From Chrysomallon squamiferum (lineage: Eukaryota; Mollusca; Gastropoda; Neomphalida; Peltospiridae), in contig CM022672.1 of assembly GCA_012295275.1 (NCBI GenBank), positions 24,761,930-24,825,929 of the forward strand: DNA of 64,000 bases. Reading direction: 5' to 3'. The translations under genes were made by a program, and so were the position numbers. Shown in pieces: positions 14,338 through 25,776 of the stretch. Numbering within the stretch: position 1 is the first letter of the stretch; the number at the start of each line of letters is the position of its first letter. The notes under the pieces are model-generated. The model worked only from the letters and a program-made list of their open reading frames with translations. It ran no database searches and had not been told where the DNA came from.

Positions 14338-16052
14338 AATCCAATAAATATTTTGCTTTTTAATTCAAACTTACTATTATATTGCAACATTTTCTTACTG
14401 ACGACATAATACTCTTTTATATACAGAAACAAGTAAGGATTGTTATAAATACTTAACACTGTCACCTGTTGACTCCGCAGCCACTGTTGTGCTTTACTGA
14501 GAACATTACTGAAGTCTGCAAATTTCACTTGTTTGTTCCACTCTGGCATCGTCAATATGTCAGGCTCTATCTCTTGCATGTCTGGAACAGGTCAAATTTT
14601 ATTAAAACCATAAATTAAGTGTTGACATCAGTAATAACAACAGTAAGAAAATATGTAAATAAATAAACTAAAAATTAAGTTAAAAAGAAAGAAAGAAAGA
14701 AAAAAAAGAAGATATTTTTTGTTTACATTCAAATATAAATGCAATAAATTGTTTACATAATTATAATAAAAAATAAATACAAAATAATTTTGATTAGCTT
14801 TTGTTATATAATTTTCATGGTTTGGATTCGCCGATAAAGAAACATTCCAAATATTGTTTTTGATTTGTCTAAAGGAATATTTTAACATGATATAAATTAT
14901 TTATTTATTTTAGACACGGAAAAGTAGTCACAGTTCAAGTCACTGGAATACTGTCCTTACTCAGTTCTTCGTGTTTTGGCGGCCCTTGTACGTAAAATAT
15001 TCGTAATATTTGCGTGAATCTTTTGGCGGCGCTGCCACCTTTTTCGTGCCAACAGGTTGCTTCTGGGTTGATCGGACCTGACTGAAAATTCTCAGCAAAC
15101 TTGATAGTCGTCGAATCAACATTCAGTATGGAACCTTTAAACACGGTAATAAAGTATCACATAACAATAACTGTGGGTGACGTTATACGAAAACAAAATG
15201 AGAAATTATCAGAGCAAAATGATCAGAACAGTAATCCCAGCAGATAACTGTCTTAATCTTACTAGTGTCATAATTTACATCACAGAACAGTTAATTTAAA
15301 TTACTCAGCTGATTTAATTTGAAAAAATAAAAATAAAAAATAAAAAATAAAAGCAAATCATATTCTGATATCTATCAAAATACATAACTATTTCGAAAAC
15401 TAATTTAAAAGGTGAATATTGTAATGTTTACATGGCTTCAGTTAGGGAATTATTTCCAACAATACCTGGAAGTGGACTGTGTTTTAGGGTCTCGTTGAGT
15501 TTTGCTATGGTCTCTTTCAGGCCGATATACGACACGAAGTTACCGATGCCCATGGGATACTTTCCGATCCCAGGCACGAAGAAGGCTTGATATCGCCAGT
15601 TAGAATACATATGCACTGGGACGGTGTACTCCTCGGGGACCACGTTCATAACGCCTAACTGCTGCACAGGCGCAGAAAGATCAAGTTTCTTCGTGAGCCA
15701 CATTCTGGTTACAAAGAATGAATATTTCTTTAATGTCACATTAATCATAGGAAAAGTCTACAATAGGAAACCAAATGCTGCAGCTGTTAAAAATGATTGG
15801 AAAGCAGATGCCGCCGTTTCTTATACATGAAAAGGCTAGGGTGCTTTACATATCTCATTTCATACAAGGTAACCACAACATAACAGCATAACATTGAGAT
15901 ATAGCCCATTGTCAGACCAATGAACATTATTCACTACGCTAAAAAAGAAAAAAGAAAAAAAAAAAAGTATTTTCATACTGCGATTGTCAAATTTTACAAA
16001 AAAGATTTCAGATAAAAAAAATAGGTAGCATAATATATAATTACATAATAAT

Positions 16053-16119
<67 letters not shown>

Positions 16120-16779
16120 AATAATAACAATAATCACCAAACAATCAAAGAACATAATTTTAAAACAAACTTTCTGCATGCTTATTAAAAACACAAATGA
16201 TTCTTAAGTGATTTTCAAGAACATGCATCCAAATTAAATAATAATTTATCAATTAATTTTAAAGATAAATAATAATAATAAAATTTAATAAAAAACGTCC
16301 AGTTATATTTGCACTACATGATCTGTCATACGATTCTGATTGTTGTTTTTTATTTTGTTTTGAGATTTATTTATTTTTCAAAGTTTTTACCTAAGTCCAA
16401 GAACATGAACATTGAAACCATACGCCGACTCATGTTGTATTGTGCTTTCTAAGTCGATGGCAGGTCCCTTGTCAACCTTTCTTTCCACTGTTTCACACTT
16501 CCAAACTGCCAGCTCAGGGTTTGAAATCAACCACAGATTAGCTCCTGTTATAATGTCACTTAAAACACGAACAGAATAAATTTAGTTAGTATTAACTAAG
16601 TTAGTTTTAAGCATCTATTTTTTACTATGTATTTATTTACTTGTTTATTTTATATATATAAATATATATAAAACCAAATGCATCACTACCCCCAAAACAA
16701 CAATAAAAAAATAAAATAAAATAAAATAAAAATAGAAACACCAAAAACAAAATTATTAATAATGATTATGAAGGTAATA

Positions 16780-16817
<38 letters not shown>

Positions 16818-17133
16818 AATAATAATAATAATAATAATAATAATGGTGGTGATGAATAAATGAATAATAAAATTTAATAAATAAGTTACCTAAAATTCTG
16901 AAAAGTCGGTGGCGTCCCGCCAGCTATATTTCCCGCAGATAAACACCTGGGCATTATATCAATGTAAGCTAAGGGAGGTAATTCTGGCTCTTTCTTATTT
17001 ACCGAAGTCTGAAAGAAGCCCATTATCTCCTCATAGGAAGGTGGCGCTGTTCCTCCATAACCAGACTGTACTTGTTCTGGGAAGAGTACACTTGGGTCAG
17101 CTGGCAACGATTTTGACTGCATACTCTTTAAGT
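12549..17133 (-). CDS. Uncharacterised multi-exon protein with PPxY motif and four internal repeats
   Basis: Eight coding exons join in frame across GT-AG introns: 17133-16890, 16558-16391, 15704-15466, 15134-14961, 14581-14453, 13737-13510, 13232-13103 and 12660-12549 (stop 12551-12549). Counting from the first Met in the first of these (17122), the product is 470 aa. A PPSY late-domain/WW-binding motif lies at residues 27-30. My alignment shows four divergent copies of one module at about 74-137, 189-263, 292-345 and 373-437; copies 1, 3 and 4 have an AxxWL-type helix, and all four end in a [VI]xx[LI]R[IML][FWY] strand. Introns fall at matching places in the copies: phase 1 before the middle strand in copies 2-4, and phase 2 after the final Arg in copies 1 and 4. 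Copy 4 carries an Asp/Asn/Gly loop (406-411) like a calcium loop. No membrane span was seen. I do not recognise the family. The 3' end of exon 14581-14453 rests on a weak donor, chosen because only it keeps phase. Confidence 0.8.
13841..13917. repeat. (CT)n microsatellite inside an intron
   Basis: A 77-bp uninterrupted CT run lies in the intron between the exons at 14453 and 13737. It is polypurine on the transcribed-sense strand of the gene. Confidence 0.97.
14296..14334. repeat. Poly-A run in an intron
   Basis: A homopolymer A run of about 39 bases on the plus strand, within the same intron as the CT repeat. Confidence 0.95.
16045..16130. repeat. (AAT)n(GAT)n compound microsatellite
   Basis: An intronic trinucleotide array that changes from AAT to GAT and back. 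A second array of the same composition in opposite order is at about 16781-16846 in the next intron upstream. Confidence 0.95.
16781..16846. repeat. (GAT)n(AAT)n compound microsatellite
   Basis: An intronic trinucleotide array just 3' of the 16890 splice donor of the minus-strand gene. Confidence 0.95.
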
Positions 17134-17544
17134 CTGAAAAATTATTTGGAACTAAATAGGCAACCCTCCAACTAATTAATTAACAACTATAATAAAGATA
17201 CGTTCAGGACATTCCTATAAATTATAATATAAAAAAATATAAAAAAATAAAATTAAAACATTTTGAAACTTTGCCAAAGTTTATATCGTTACCATCTTGT
17301 ATATTGTCCTTTACTGGCCACAATTTCAAGTTTCGGAATATAAGAATATCATCTTCCTAATGGTCATCTACTTGAACAGATGTTTCTTTACGATTAAAAT
17401 GTCTAATATATATATATATTTTTTTTTTTTCACATTCTCACTACTTTTGTCTATTTACACATGAGCCAGACGACACTTGATTGACAGGTGTGACATGATG
17501 CGCGAGAGTTCCGAAACTAAGATTTTGAAATATTAAGATAGTAA

Positions 17545-17658
17545 CTTGAAAATGAGGCCAGTAACTGATCTCTGTGTCTTTATTCCAGTATTTTAGAATA
17601 TTTTTATTAAGTTTTGAAAATTATGCCAATAACTGACCTCCGTGTCTTTATTCCAGTA
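17545..17658. repeat. Short tandem duplication of about 45 bp
   Basis: Two copies (about 17545-17590 and 17613-17658) share a left part starting TTGAAAAT, a middle TAACTGA and a right end GTCTTTATTCCAGTA, with few mismatches and a spacing of about 67 bases. They lie upstream of the exon at 17133 in what is probably an intron. Confidence 0.6.
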
Positions 17659-17737
17659 AAAATTTAAAAAAAAAAAAAAAAAATTTCCAAATGAGAGATT
17701 AGGTGTTAATTACATGTAATAATAAGTGTACAGACAG

Positions 17738-18117
17738 ACAGACACACACACACACACACACATACAGAATCAAAAGCAGAGAAATATTATATTGTCAAAA
17801 AAAAAGTGTAGCGGTCACATTGCAACAACAACAACAGCATCATCAACAACAACATTAACAACAACAACAGCAACAAAAACAGCTGCAACAACAACAGCAA
17901 GACAAAAAAAAAAAAAAAACTTAAGAAAAAATATAATAGTAAAATAATAACAAAAATACTGCAACTATCACTACTACTACTACTATTATTACAGTTAGTT
18001 CTGCTACTGTTACTGCGGCTAATGCTATTACTACTACTACTACTATTACTTCTGCTACTGCTACTGCGGCTAATGCCATTACTACTACTACTACTGCTAC
18101 TACTACTACTACTAAAG
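17738..18117. repeat. (AC)n, (CAA)n and (TAC)n runs
   Basis: An AC run at about 17738-17764, CAA/CAG-rich sequence to about 17900 and interrupted TAC/GCT repeats at about 17960-18115. Poly-Ser, poly-Leu and poly-Thr frames are artefacts. Confidence 0.9.
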
Positions 18118-18570
18118 AAATACAAATATATACAACAGCCTCAGTTTAACATTACTGTTACAACTGCTAGTACTGATACGATTCAGGCGCACACAAATAT
18201 AATTACGTGCATAGTTTTAATTCATTGTGCTTTTAGATAGAAACACTGCAAAAGCGAGCTGACAAACTTAATAAACTCACCTGTGATAGCGGTATTGGAA
18301 ATTTACATTTCAAACGGAAAATACTAGCCAGTTATTAATAAACAATCAATACAGTCAAGTAAACAACTTTCAGCTAATGAAGCGGTGCAGCTTATGTTTA
18401 TTTATCTCACGGACAATAATATGACTAACATTCCACATTTGACCTGAATTAAGCAGTGTTTTCAGTTGGTTGTTATTGACAACAACAAACACAATATCGA
18501 ATTTACTGATTTCAATCTGACCAGAGCATAACAGCTTACTGGTGCACAACCTGTTTTTTTTCTTCTTCAC

Positions 18571-18646
18571 TGAAGTCAAAGGTTGGACTGATTACAGGTA
18601 CCGCCAACTCGGGTATTCGTCCCGGGGCGCCACTCAAAATATAGAT
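18571..18646 (-). CDS. Possible upstream exon of the PPxY repeat protein
   Basis: A 76-bp open segment follows an acceptor-like sequence and ends at a GTGAAG donor. Joining that donor to the exon at 17133 preserves frame and adds about 25 residues rich in Pro, Val and Ile before the first Met of the main model. A stronger-looking donor at GTAAGC (about 18539) would break the frame with an early stop. If this exon is real, a further upstream exon must supply the start codon. Confidence 0.4.
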
Positions 18647-18659
18647 CTTCAAAATATAA

Positions 18660-20290
18660 AAGGGAAAATGTTAACGTAATAAATAATATAATGTAAAACG
18701 TGAAAATTCCTTGAATGGAGTAAAATTGTTGAGAATTTGATTGTTAATTCTAAATATATTATGGAATCAAACTGTGAAAAGAAATGACAATGGAAACTTT
18801 CACGACCGTCAGCTAATGTGGCAGTATTAAAATGCCCGGTGTGCTATAATAAAAACCTTGGTCAAACGATGCAGTATTAAGCATACATTTCTCTAAATCG
18901 AGCCTAAAGTGATAACAAATATTTAAGTCAATAAATTATAAAATATTTAAGATTAAAAATTAATAATTAAATAATTAAAAAATAAAATAAAAATAACAAT
19001 AACAAAAATAAAAGTAAAAGTAAAATAAAATAAAATAAAATAAATAAAATAAAATAAACTGTTTTTCATTTTTCATTTTTTAAATACTTTTTTTTATTAT
19101 TAATTTTTTAATCTTTATGTAATATTAATAGTGTTGCAATCTCCTGGAGTAATAACAATAACTAATAAAGGAGTAAGTAAGTAAGTAAGTAAGTAAATAA
19201 ATAAATGTATCTCTATTTGCTATAAAACATTTTAGAGAACATTTTATTTAAATCCTAATAAAATTTAGTTAATGTAGAGTAAATGTGATGGAAAAGATAT
19301 TACGTCCACAAAGACAATGATTGAAAAATGCTAAAACATGCCCCGTCCTTACGTTCCAAATGTATACAACAGATGTCTCTTAAATTGGCCGCGTTTTATG
19401 ACACGGAAAGTGAAGCTAGCGTCAGGGTCATTTATTTGCTAGATATCGAAAAAAACCTATATTCGTATAAATAATAATAATAATAATAATAAAATTTTCA
19501 AAAGCTGATGAAATGTGGGTAACAAATCAAAAGAGAAACAAAATGATGACTTTTTGAAAAGAGGAGGAAAACAAATAAGACACATTTGTTACAAAACTAA
19601 TTTCCGGGAAGATAACTCTGATTGTGAAGAAAAGCATCGAAATAACGAACTCTGTTTGGTTTTTATGTGGTTTATTTGGTATTATTTTCAAATAATTTAT
19701 AATTAAAACTGATTGAGTTAATAGATTATTCATATTTCTTTTAAAATAAAACTTTCTTAGAAAAATTTAATGGAAAATCGCTTTTTTTTTAACGATTATA
19801 ATCATTATATTTTTAGAAGTCTGTTTCCCATGATTTCGTGTTTTCGTGTTTTCGGCCTCGAGTAAAATAAATTACTATTAGATGTTTCATTAACACATAT
19901 AAACAGTAACAATTTTTTAAGAGCTAATAAACCATGAGTTTGATTGAACGTTTTCCGCAGTTTACTAATTACTAAACTAGAGTTTATTGACCTATATTTA
20001 GGTGTGGTTTAGTCAGTGTCAGTAGGTAGTGTAGAGCCAGAGGTTTTGCTACAGTTTGTTGTATAAATATAAATAGCTAATATAAAATTTTATCAACTCT
20101 CAAAGGCTTGTCAAAACCAAGTATTCCTTGTCATAGTTATTTATATTTGGAAAACAAGAAATAGAACAAAATAGTCTGTGAATGCTCGGTTCATTTATTG
20201 TTAAATTCTCTTTTGTAAATGTAATGATATGTAACATGTTTATTTATGCAATTTTATTGTATGTATGTATGTATGTATGGGTATTTTCAG
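18660..20290. other. Intergenic region between two divergent genes
   Basis: This segment separates the minus-strand PPxY repeat gene from plus-strand UBL5, so it should hold both promoters and at least one untranslated UBL5 exon. It includes AT-rich filler, a GTAA run near 19170-19205 and a GTAT run at about 20260-20280. A less AT-rich piece at 19340-19450 is the best promoter candidate for the minus-strand gene. No defined promoter element can be assigned. Confidence 0.5.
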
Positions 20291-20302
20291 ATTCCTTTTA
20301 AA

Positions 20303-23034
20303 ATGATTGAGATCACATGCAATGATCGTCTTGGCAAGAAAGTTCGTGTTAAGTGCAAGTATCCTTTCCACATGTTCCAATTAAAAATGTCTGTATAGTG
20401 TAGTTATATATGCAAGTTATTTTCTTTTCATTAAACTATTGTCATTAGGAATATTTACGTATGTAATTACCAATGATATATTAACATTATTACATTTATG
20501 TTGTTAGTGATTTAAACAAAAAATAAGGATTAACTGAAAAATTTAAAATTTTCATGTAACTATCACTTTATACTTAATGGACTCTCATCAACTTAATCAT
20601 CTACAGAAAGTAATAATAGATTCATAATAGCATGTTGTGTTTCTAAAACTTCACATTAAATATGTATAATGATTAATATACAAAAAATTTTAAGACGATA
20701 TTCTTAATCAAATATTTTAAGACAAAATTTAACTATGTATAATTATATCCGATTTCTATTGTTATTGTATTTGTCTATATGTGCATGAACAGAATTTGTG
20801 TGTAATCCTTAACCTGAATCAGCTTAGATGACACCATAGGAGATTTGAAGAAACTGATTGCAGCACAAACAGGGACAAGATTTGACAGAATTGTCCTTAA
20901 AAAATGGTAAGTTATTCAGCTTAAAATCAAGTGTGTCCACAGAAACATATATAAAAAGAATCCTTTAGTGCATTGTAGCTTCTTCTGTGAAAGCCTGAAT
21001 ATCCTCTGGTGGAGAACAGCTCAGATGGTCATTTGGATGGATATCATTGATTCTCTGCCAGATATAGGTCCATATAGTTTTTTGGCTAATCTTTGCCAGC
21101 TGTATGGTTGGCAATGATTCTGGCTATTGTTCTGTTTAACAATAGTTTTAGCTTTACATTCCTTTGGATTGGTTATTTCCAAGTTCTCTTGTACGATAAA
21201 AAACATCATGTAGTTGTACACATATGTGTTAAAAGAAGAAATCCAAGACACCTATCATAAATCACCAACTTGGAAATCTTTGAATTGACATCAGTCATGA
21301 CACAACAGTCAGTTGATTAACACCTGACAGCTTTTCAGCATGATGCTCATGCAGGGTCAACTCAGTACACAGCATGCAACATAGAGCATAGCAGAGATTG
21401 CAAAATAGCAAACATTAAAAGAGTGTGCATGTTATAAAAAGAGTTTATGGGGAGTAGGTGATTGTTATTTTCTGGGATTCCTACAGTTCTTGGACGGGTA
21501 CAATTATTCACATGGCTATAATATCTGTCCAGTCATGTTATTATACTGTCTTCAAGTAATATATTAATTTTATATACATTGGTTTGAACTTAAGTGTCGG
21601 TTTGTGGGGACTAGCTGATTTTTTTGTCAAGAAATGTATTACACAATCAGTCATTGTAGCCACTGGTTTAAAATTAAACAAATAATATCCAGGTGTTTGT
21701 GCTGTATTTTGAAACTGAAACAATATTCTTTAAGAACACAATTAGCATGTTTTTCCATCATGTCAGGCAGAAAAGCTGTCATTTGTTAATCAGATGACCT
21801 TTGTCATGACTGAGGTTGATATAAATATGACTTAAGATTTAAGATTCAGTGATTTATGATTGGGGTCTTGGGTTTTGCCTTGAAGGGTGTGTATTTATGA
21901 TTATATTATAGTACCAGCAATATTGAAAATGACTGATCTAAAGGAATGTGAAGGCAAAAGTGTTGTTAAATATGTACAATAGACAGAATCAGTGCCAACC
22001 ATACTTCTATGTAAATAGTACCAAAAAGGAGAGAAATCATTAACATTTACAGGAATGTAATGTATAGCTAAGTTTTAAATTTATAATTAATACAGGTTAC
22101 AGATCTCTTGTCCAAAATGCCTGAGACTAGAAATGTTTCAGATTTTGGAAAATAACCTAAGAACAATAACTAAGTCTAACAACATAGCAAAATACATTCA
22201 AAATTTTAAATTTCATATATATTGTTTCATGTCGATTTTGATTTTTTTTCCTTTTACTTATATTTTTTTATTTTTTATGATTGCTGGTTACAGAAATATG
22301 AATATATATTTGAATAAAAATGAAAAAATAATGCATATTGCAAATTGTATATTTATATAATAAAAGTAGATTATTACTTTACCATTTGGCTTCTTATTCA
22401 TCATTCACAAAAAATAAAAACCACCAAATAGTTACTTCCCTTTTTTCAATGAAATGCATAATGATAAAAAATATAAATGTAAAATCTTTTTGTTTTGTTT
22501 AAAGAATCTGTCATGGCTAGCATTATGTATCATTTAAAAAAAACAAAATAAAACCCCCAAAACAAAAATGAAAATGTCTAACTACACTTTGCAGAAAGTT
22601 TTGCTTGTGTATGTCAGTATTAGTAGAAACAATTTATAACACATATTTTATTATATATGTTGTGTTTTTTCAATATTGTTTTCTGTTTTCAGGTACACAA
22701 TATTTAAAGATCATGTTACGCTTGGTGATTGTATCCTTTATGATCATATCAGATATTTTTTCTCTGATTTCATATAGTCTTGTTGTTAGAGATACTAATT
22801 TTAGTTTACATGGCTTAAAAATAAAACTGATGGTAATTTAAAATGTATTACAAAGCAAGAGATATAGATAAGTGTTAAGTATGTATAAAATTCTTGATTA
22901 TCTCTCTGTCTCTCTAACAACTGCATAAAAATCAGTTTCATTAGTGCAGATATTTTATTTATTTATTTAATTTCTTTAACTGAATATTAGATGAAATACA
23001 TGATGGAATGAATTTGGAATTGTATTACCAGTGA
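20303..23034 (+). CDS. UBL5: Ubiquitin-like protein 5 (Hub1/beacon)
   Basis: Four coding exons (20303-20358, 20823-20906, 22693-22730, 22991-23034) give a 73-residue protein, the usual UBL5 length. It starts [18 protein letters not shown], contains [18 protein letters not shown] and KKWYTIFKDH, and ends [10 protein letters not shown]. The C-terminus is the di-tyrosine plus one residue of UBL5/Hub1, not the di-glycine of conjugated ubiquitins, so it acts by non-covalent binding. The family is known for modulating pre-mRNA splicing through the spliceosome and for a role in the mitochondrial unfolded protein response. All introns have GT-AG ends and keep frame. A 3' splice site at 20290, 12 bases before the ATG, indicates at least one upstream untranslated exon that I cannot place. 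Residue 20 is Leu, next to the conserved Asp-Asp, where human has Thr. It reads away from the minus-strand gene at 12.5-17 kb. Confidence 0.97.
21862..21912 (+). repeat. Left arm of a 51-bp dispersed inverted repeat
   Basis: This 51-base block in UBL5 intron 2 recurs in reverse complement at 24711-24761 with three mismatches. It begins GGGGTCTTGGGTTTTGCCTT. It is not low-complexity, so the match is meaningful. It is probably part of a dispersed repeat or mobile-element fragment. Confidence 0.75.
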
Positions 23035-23318
23035 TGTAACAGGATTGTGAAGAAGCCTCCGATTTTGTTATGAGACATTTCTGACTTGACTATGAAACTG
23101 AGACAATGTATAAAGCCTTTATTGCCAGTTCTACTTGACTACTGCAAATAATCTGTATTCAAATGGAAGTGGTGTATGTCTCTTTGTGGGAATATAGCAT
23201 TTCATTTCATTTTTGATTCTTCAAAATCATCATTAGATTGGTGCAATTTAAAAAAAAAAAAATAATATGCTTCATTGTGAAGAGGTGATATTCTGCTCTG
23301 AATTCAGAAAGGTTTTAT

Positions 23319-23324
23319 AATAAA
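23319..23324 (+). terminator. Possible UBL5 poly-A signal
   Basis: An AATAAA hexamer lies 285 bases after the UBL5 stop codon. The region is AT-rich and has other AATAAA words further on, so the choice is tentative. Confidence 0.4.
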
Positions 23325-25776
23325 GGTGAAAAGAATTATGTATTGAATACGTGATATACTATTATTAAATGCCTGTCACATTACATTTGTTATTTAAACA
23401 TCATGGACATCTGATAATGAACAGATTTACTGCATTAATCATATCAAGTAATAATGTATCATTTCTGTTTTGAAAAATTTAAGGATTAAATAGAATATTT
23501 TTTTGTGTTAATTGCTATTTTTACACTTTTTTGTGTTTTTAATTATTTTGAAGGTTATAAAAAATTTAAATAAACAGAATAACAATAACATTTAATGAGT
23601 TAAAATGTACTTTATATGTTAAAGGGAATTTTTATATATTGTTTTCTCTCATGAAACCTGGTTGTTTTTTTTGGATAAAATTGAACCAAAACTAAAAAAA
23701 GATTAACAATTGCATTTGATTGATAATTACGTAAAAAAGATTTGAAGCATTTCATGTAATGTACCAGATAATGCTTTTTACAGTGTACAGTTTCAACTGA
23801 TGTATGATTTCTCTCATGTGTTTTACATACACGGTGACAGTTCTGTCTGGAACATGCATTATTCTGAAAAGAAAAATAAAATAAATAAAAAATTACAATT
23901 CTGAAGCAGGTGGTTTTATTGCTTGAAATGAATATTCTCTGTAATTCTCACAGATGTTGCTGTCACATATAAAAAGCTGCCAAATAACAACAAGTTGTTG
24001 TTCACTAAATATGTCTAAAATAAATGATACATTTTGCCAGTTAAATTAACATTTATAATTTATTACTCTGGTAGTTTATTTATCTGATGTGTATTACTTA
24101 TTATTTATTAAGTGATTCAACAAGAATGATTTGATTAAAAAGTATTGTTAGCATAGATGAATAAACATTCTGAAACAAATATTTTTCTTACTACTTAGGT
24201 TTTTTTGCTTGTTATTTTTCTCATTATGTAATAGAATTTAATATTAAGGATTTTGTTTAATGACTAATAACCATTTTCATAAATTAATAATAATTTACTG
24301 TTATTGTAATTTAGCGAAAATGTAATTTTTATTATTGCTTTTTATACACATAAGTAATTATATTTATTAAAAAAAATTAATGTTTATGTTGTCACTTCAT
24401 CTCAAGCAATCATGTTCTCTCAATATCGTGGTCATGACGAAGTCATTTTCAGCAATAAGATTTCTCTTTTACATCTTAATGTATCCATGTTAAAACAAAT
24501 GAAAGATGAGTTAATAATCAATTTAAATACTGTTACTTTTTCATCATCATTTCATTGTTTTTTTGTATACATATGAATAAAATGTTAAATTGTATATTCG
24601 AATTGTTTTTTGAATTACTTCATTTTCATTACAATTCCAAAACTGTCCATTTTACCCGTTTGATAGTCACAAAATGTACCTACAGGAGTACAGTACATTT
24701 ATGGGTATACACTATAATATAATCATACATATACATCCTTCAAGGCAAAACCCAAGACCCCTGTTATATATTGCTAATTCTGAAATCATATATATGTATG
24801 TATGTAAAAAAAACACTTTGTTGTGGGTGAGTTTGCTTGCAAGTGGTATTGCAAATTTGCATTTGTGGGCTATGGAAAGTTTTGGAAAAGTTATGGAAAT
24901 TTTCACAGACCAACGTGTACAAACCCTGGCTATTGTATTGTTCTGGACCGTCTGTCAATGACAAATATACAGTTAAATTATACTTTTAAGAAACATCTGA
25001 TTGCGTTCATTTTGCCCCTTCTACAAATGGTGTCTAGACGTTATTGTGTAATACATGGTTGAATAATTGCTGACGACATTGGACTTTTTTTTAGAGCAAA
25101 CGGTTTACCCCATTCGTGATGACATGTCGACTGCAGAATAATAACGGCGCCCAGATATTTTTTATACTGTACTCTTGTTATCATACTTCATTTTTTAGAC
25201 TAAGGTTTATTTTAATTAAAAAAAACAACAAATAAATAAAATAAAAAAGTAATAAAACATAAATTGAAAATATTTAGAGTACTTTTTCGTACACGCTATT
25301 TACGATTGTCGTAATTGTTTATTACGTATATTTTTATTGTATTATTATATTATATTTTCCTTTGTTCTTAACCTTTTAGTATTCGAACGATCTCGTGTGA
25401 CCCCCACACACACGCACGCACGCACGCACGCACACACACTAACAGTGTATTGGAATGGAAGGGAAATAGTGCTGCTGGCGCACCAAGGAGTAAAAACAAT
25501 TTGCCATTTGATATCTTTTAATACAGACACACGTATAACTGATATTAGATAAAAACTGCTCGCAATGGCATCATGCCAGTGTCACCTCGTTCTTTGACTA
25601 ATCTCCAACTTTGATTTTATTATACTATTATTAATTTTTTAAAAAAAAAAAAAAAAAAAAATGATAATGGAAATTAGACTCAAACTGGAAGATTATAAAT
25701 CCTTTATAATTTATTCAGAAAAAAAGTAATGGTTTTGAAAAAGAAGAATAAACAAAAGTCTGATTAAATAATTAAA
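23325..25776. other. Intergenic region between UBL5 and the 324-aa gene
   Basis: UBL5 (plus) and the 25.8-26.75 kb gene (minus) converge on this region, so it should contain both 3'UTRs. It is mostly AT-rich unique DNA with an AC/GCAC run at about 25405-25438 and an A run at about 25640-25661. Open frames of 60-95 codons at 24.7-25.1 kb overlap on both strands and show no family resemblance. I see no further gene. Confidence 0.6.
24711..24761 (-). repeat. Right arm of the 51-bp dispersed inverted repeat
   Basis: Reverse-complement partner of 21862-21912, about 2.8 kb away and 3' of UBL5. The similarity stops sharply at both ends. Confidence 0.75.

Noticed and set aside
18541-18646. GTAAGC donor as end of the possible first exon of the repeat gene
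   Set aside because: Joining this donor to 17133 gives an early stop; only the GTGAAG donor preserves the frame.
24674-25062. Overlapping plus- and minus-strand frames of 64-95 codons near 24.8 kb
   Set aside because: Frames overlap on both strands, share the 51-bp dispersed repeat at the left and show no conserved motif, so they look like chance frames in a repeat fragment.
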